Origin: Actinomadura rifamycini DSM 43936
GTDB lineage: Bacteria; Actinomycetota; Actinomycetes; Streptosporangiales; Streptosporangiaceae
Length of the DNA: 64,000 nucleotides
NCBI RefSeq assembly: GCF_000425065.1
Contig: NZ_AULB01000035.1
Location: 20,482 to 84,481, forward strand
Direction of reading: 5' to 3'
The notes beneath the pieces were generated by a model, which did no database searches, was not told where the DNA came from, and was given only the letters and a program-made list of their open reading frames with translations. Of the stretch, positions 62,926-64,000 are shown one piece after another. Both the position numbers and the translations under genes were made by a program. The stretch's first letter is position 1. Each line of letters starts with the position of its first letter.

Positions 62926-63747
62926 ATGAAGGACACGATCGTGCCGGGCCTGCGCACCGAGACCCGGCGAGGCTTCACCGTGCTGAGCCTCCCCGCGCAG
63001 ATCAGCTGGCAGAACTACGCGGGGATCCGGGAGGGCGTGAGCCGCGCCCTGTCCCTCGCCGCGCGGCCTCCGGCCGCCGGGTCCCGGACGGCCGAGCGCG
63101 GCGCCGGAGTCGTCGTCGACTTCGGCGACGCCGTGCTCCTCGACGCCGCCGGACTGGTCCTGCTGGCCCGGGCCGAGACCCGGGCGCGGCTGCTCGGCTG
63201 CCAGCTGCGCGCCGTGGTCCCCGACGCGTCCGCACCGGTGCGGCGCGCGCTCGACGCCACCGGGCTGGGGCGCCTCGTCCCGGTCTTCCCCGACGTCGCG
63301 TCGGCCACGGCCGCGCCGCCGCCCGGCCGCCGCACCGGACCCGCCGACACCGCGGACGTCCTCGACGCCATCCGCGCGCTGCACCCGGCCGACGCCGCGC
63401 TGACCCCGGCGCCGTCCGCGCCGTCCGAGCTGACCATCACCACGGCCGCCGCGCCGGACGGCGACCACACGGTCGTCCACCTGTCCGGCGTGCTCGACCA
63501 GCTCACCGTCCCGCGCCTCGGGGAGACGCTGACCTCGCTCGTCGAGGGCGACCTGCGGCACCTCATCGTGCGGATGAGCGCACGGCTCGGGCTGCGCTGC
63601 GACCCGCTGCCGATCCTGCTCGGCATCCGCTGGCGGGTCGCCGCCGAAGGCGGCTGCCTGGCGCTCCTGGAGCAGCCGGCCAAGCTCCGCGAGATCATCG
63701 ACCGCGAGGGCCTCGGCTCCGTGTTCACCGCCTGCCGCGCCGCCTAG
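62926..63747 (+). CDS. Tandem-STAS protein, anti-anti-sigma factor-like
   Basis: 273 aa. The first STAS domain is about 1-110 (FTVLSLPAQISWQN, VVVDFGDAVLLDAAGLVLLA) and a second, weaker one about 165-270 (TVVHLSGVLDQLTVPRLGE, HLIVRMSARLGL). STAS proteins of this kind bind anti-sigma factor kinases to free a stress or sporulation sigma factor. The site normally carrying the phosphorylated Ser (D-S-S-G) reads DAAG at 73-76, so the first domain lacks the usual switch residue. No anti-sigma or sigma gene is in view. Confidence 0.75.
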   Translation: MKDTIVPGLRTETRRGFTVLSLPAQISWQNYAGIREGVSRALSLAARPPAAGSRTAERGAGVVVDFGDAVLLDAAGLVLLARAETRARLLGCQLRAVVPDASAPVRRALDATGLGRLVPVFPDVASATAAPPPGRRTGPADTADVLDAIRALHPADAALTPAPSAPSELTITTAAAPDGDHTVVHLSGVLDQLTVPRLGETLTSLVEGDLRHLIVRMSARLGLRCDPLPILLGIRWRVAAEGGCLALLEQPAKLREIIDREGLGSVFTACRAA

Positions 63748-63771
63748 CGGAACGGCGGCGGCCGGACGAAC

Positions 63772-63802
63772 GGGCCGGCGGGAGCTCAGCTCCCGCCGGC
63801 CC
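63772..63802. terminator. Strong bidirectional hairpin overlapping the glgE stop codon
   Basis: GGGCCGGCGGGAGC and GCTCCCGCCGGCCC form a perfect 14-bp stem with the three-base loop TCA. That loop is the glgE stop codon read on the minus strand. It lies between two convergent genes and has no U-tract. Confidence 0.7.
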
Positions 63803-64000
63803 GCGCCGTTGCGGCCCCGAACACGGGGCGCGACGCCCGCACGGCCGTGCCGTCCGCGCCGAGCATGCTGCCGTCGGACCGGACGCCGCTCCCGTCGCCG
63901 TCCCGCCGCAGCGTGAGGATGTGGGCGGGGCGGGTGCGGGGGTCGAGGTGGACGTAGTTGGTTTTGGTCCAGGTGTAGGTGGTGCCGTCGAGTTCGTCGG
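63786..64000 (-). CDS. glgE: C-terminal end of probable GlgE maltosyltransferase (partial)
   Basis: About 70 codons, running off the right edge. The visible block YTWTKTNYVHLDPRTRPAHILTL matches the end of GlgE proteins (a T-W-x-x-x-N-Y-V-x-L-D-P-x-x-x-P-A-H pattern). A ~40-residue Gly/Ser/Ala-rich tail follows. GlgE extends alpha-1,4-glucan using maltose-1-phosphate made by Mak. The treS-mak genes downstream on the same strand support this. The only alternative is another GH13-type enzyme with a similar end domain. Confidence 0.65.
   Translation of the reverse strand, partial: DELDGTTYTWTKTNYVHLDPRTRPAHILTLRRDGDGSGVRSDGSMLGADGTAVRASRPVFGAATARAGGS

Overview
The window is very GC-rich DNA (roughly three quarters G+C by eye) with dense, mostly ATGA/GTGA-overlapping operons and many GTG starts. 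This fits an actinomycete. The mix of a GlgE-type maltosyltransferase end, TreS and maltokinase, an MreB-like actin homologue, a paired DUF6230/DUF6114 locus and an IdeR-type iron box points to Streptosporangiales, perhaps an Actinomadura-like genus. That placement is inference. I saw no rRNA, tRNA, CRISPR array, transposase or integrase.

Region 1 (1-15.5 kb). The window opens on the last ~76 codons of a DUF4132-like protein, followed by a DUF6114/DUF6230 membrane pair. A biosynthetic locus follows. A minus-strand operon carries one highly reducing type I PKS module (KS-AT-DH-MT-ER-KR-ACP, 2499 aa), a free-standing ACP, and four enzymes resembling OleA, OleC, OleD and OleB, the beta-lactone/olefin head-to-head condensation pathway. 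A fatty acyl-AMP ligase converges on it. The inferred product is a beta-lactone or long-chain olefin built from a reduced, possibly methyl-branched polyketide chain.

Region 2 (15.6-22.5 kb). This is a siderophore-uptake operon: lipoprotein binding protein, siderophore-interacting flavoprotein, two FecCD permeases and an ATPase. It diverges from an AraC-type regulator across an IdeR/DmdR-like iron box. A PLP-dependent decarboxylase abuts the regulator.

Region 3 (22.6-49.4 kb). This is the most striking part. Six complete, co-directional, divergent DUF4132 paralogues (1065-1128 aa each) are followed by a MoxR-type AAA+ ATPase, a DUF5682 protein, a VWA protein and a SWIM zinc-finger protein. 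The order matches the E. coli yehI-yehL-yehM-yehP-yehQ locus, but with the DUF4132 gene amplified. Three further DUF4132 C-terminal pieces lie at 1-233, 22658-22798 and 42646-42711. They suggest that the array has been longer and has been rearranged, and that regions 1-2 sit between two pieces of it.

Region 4 (49.4-58.5 kb). Here are a small secreted protein, an MBL-fold hydrolase, a DUF5954-like protein, a divergent MreB-like protein, a co-directional trio of PP2C phosphatase, HTH-N6-adenine methylase and soluble Ser/Thr kinase, and a secreted NlpC/P60 peptidase.

Region 5 (58.6-64 kb). The GlgE alpha-glucan pathway: treS and maltokinase run on the minus strand, and the end of a probable glgE lies at the window edge. 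Between glgE and treS sit two opposite-strand genes, a small helical protein and a tandem-STAS protein.
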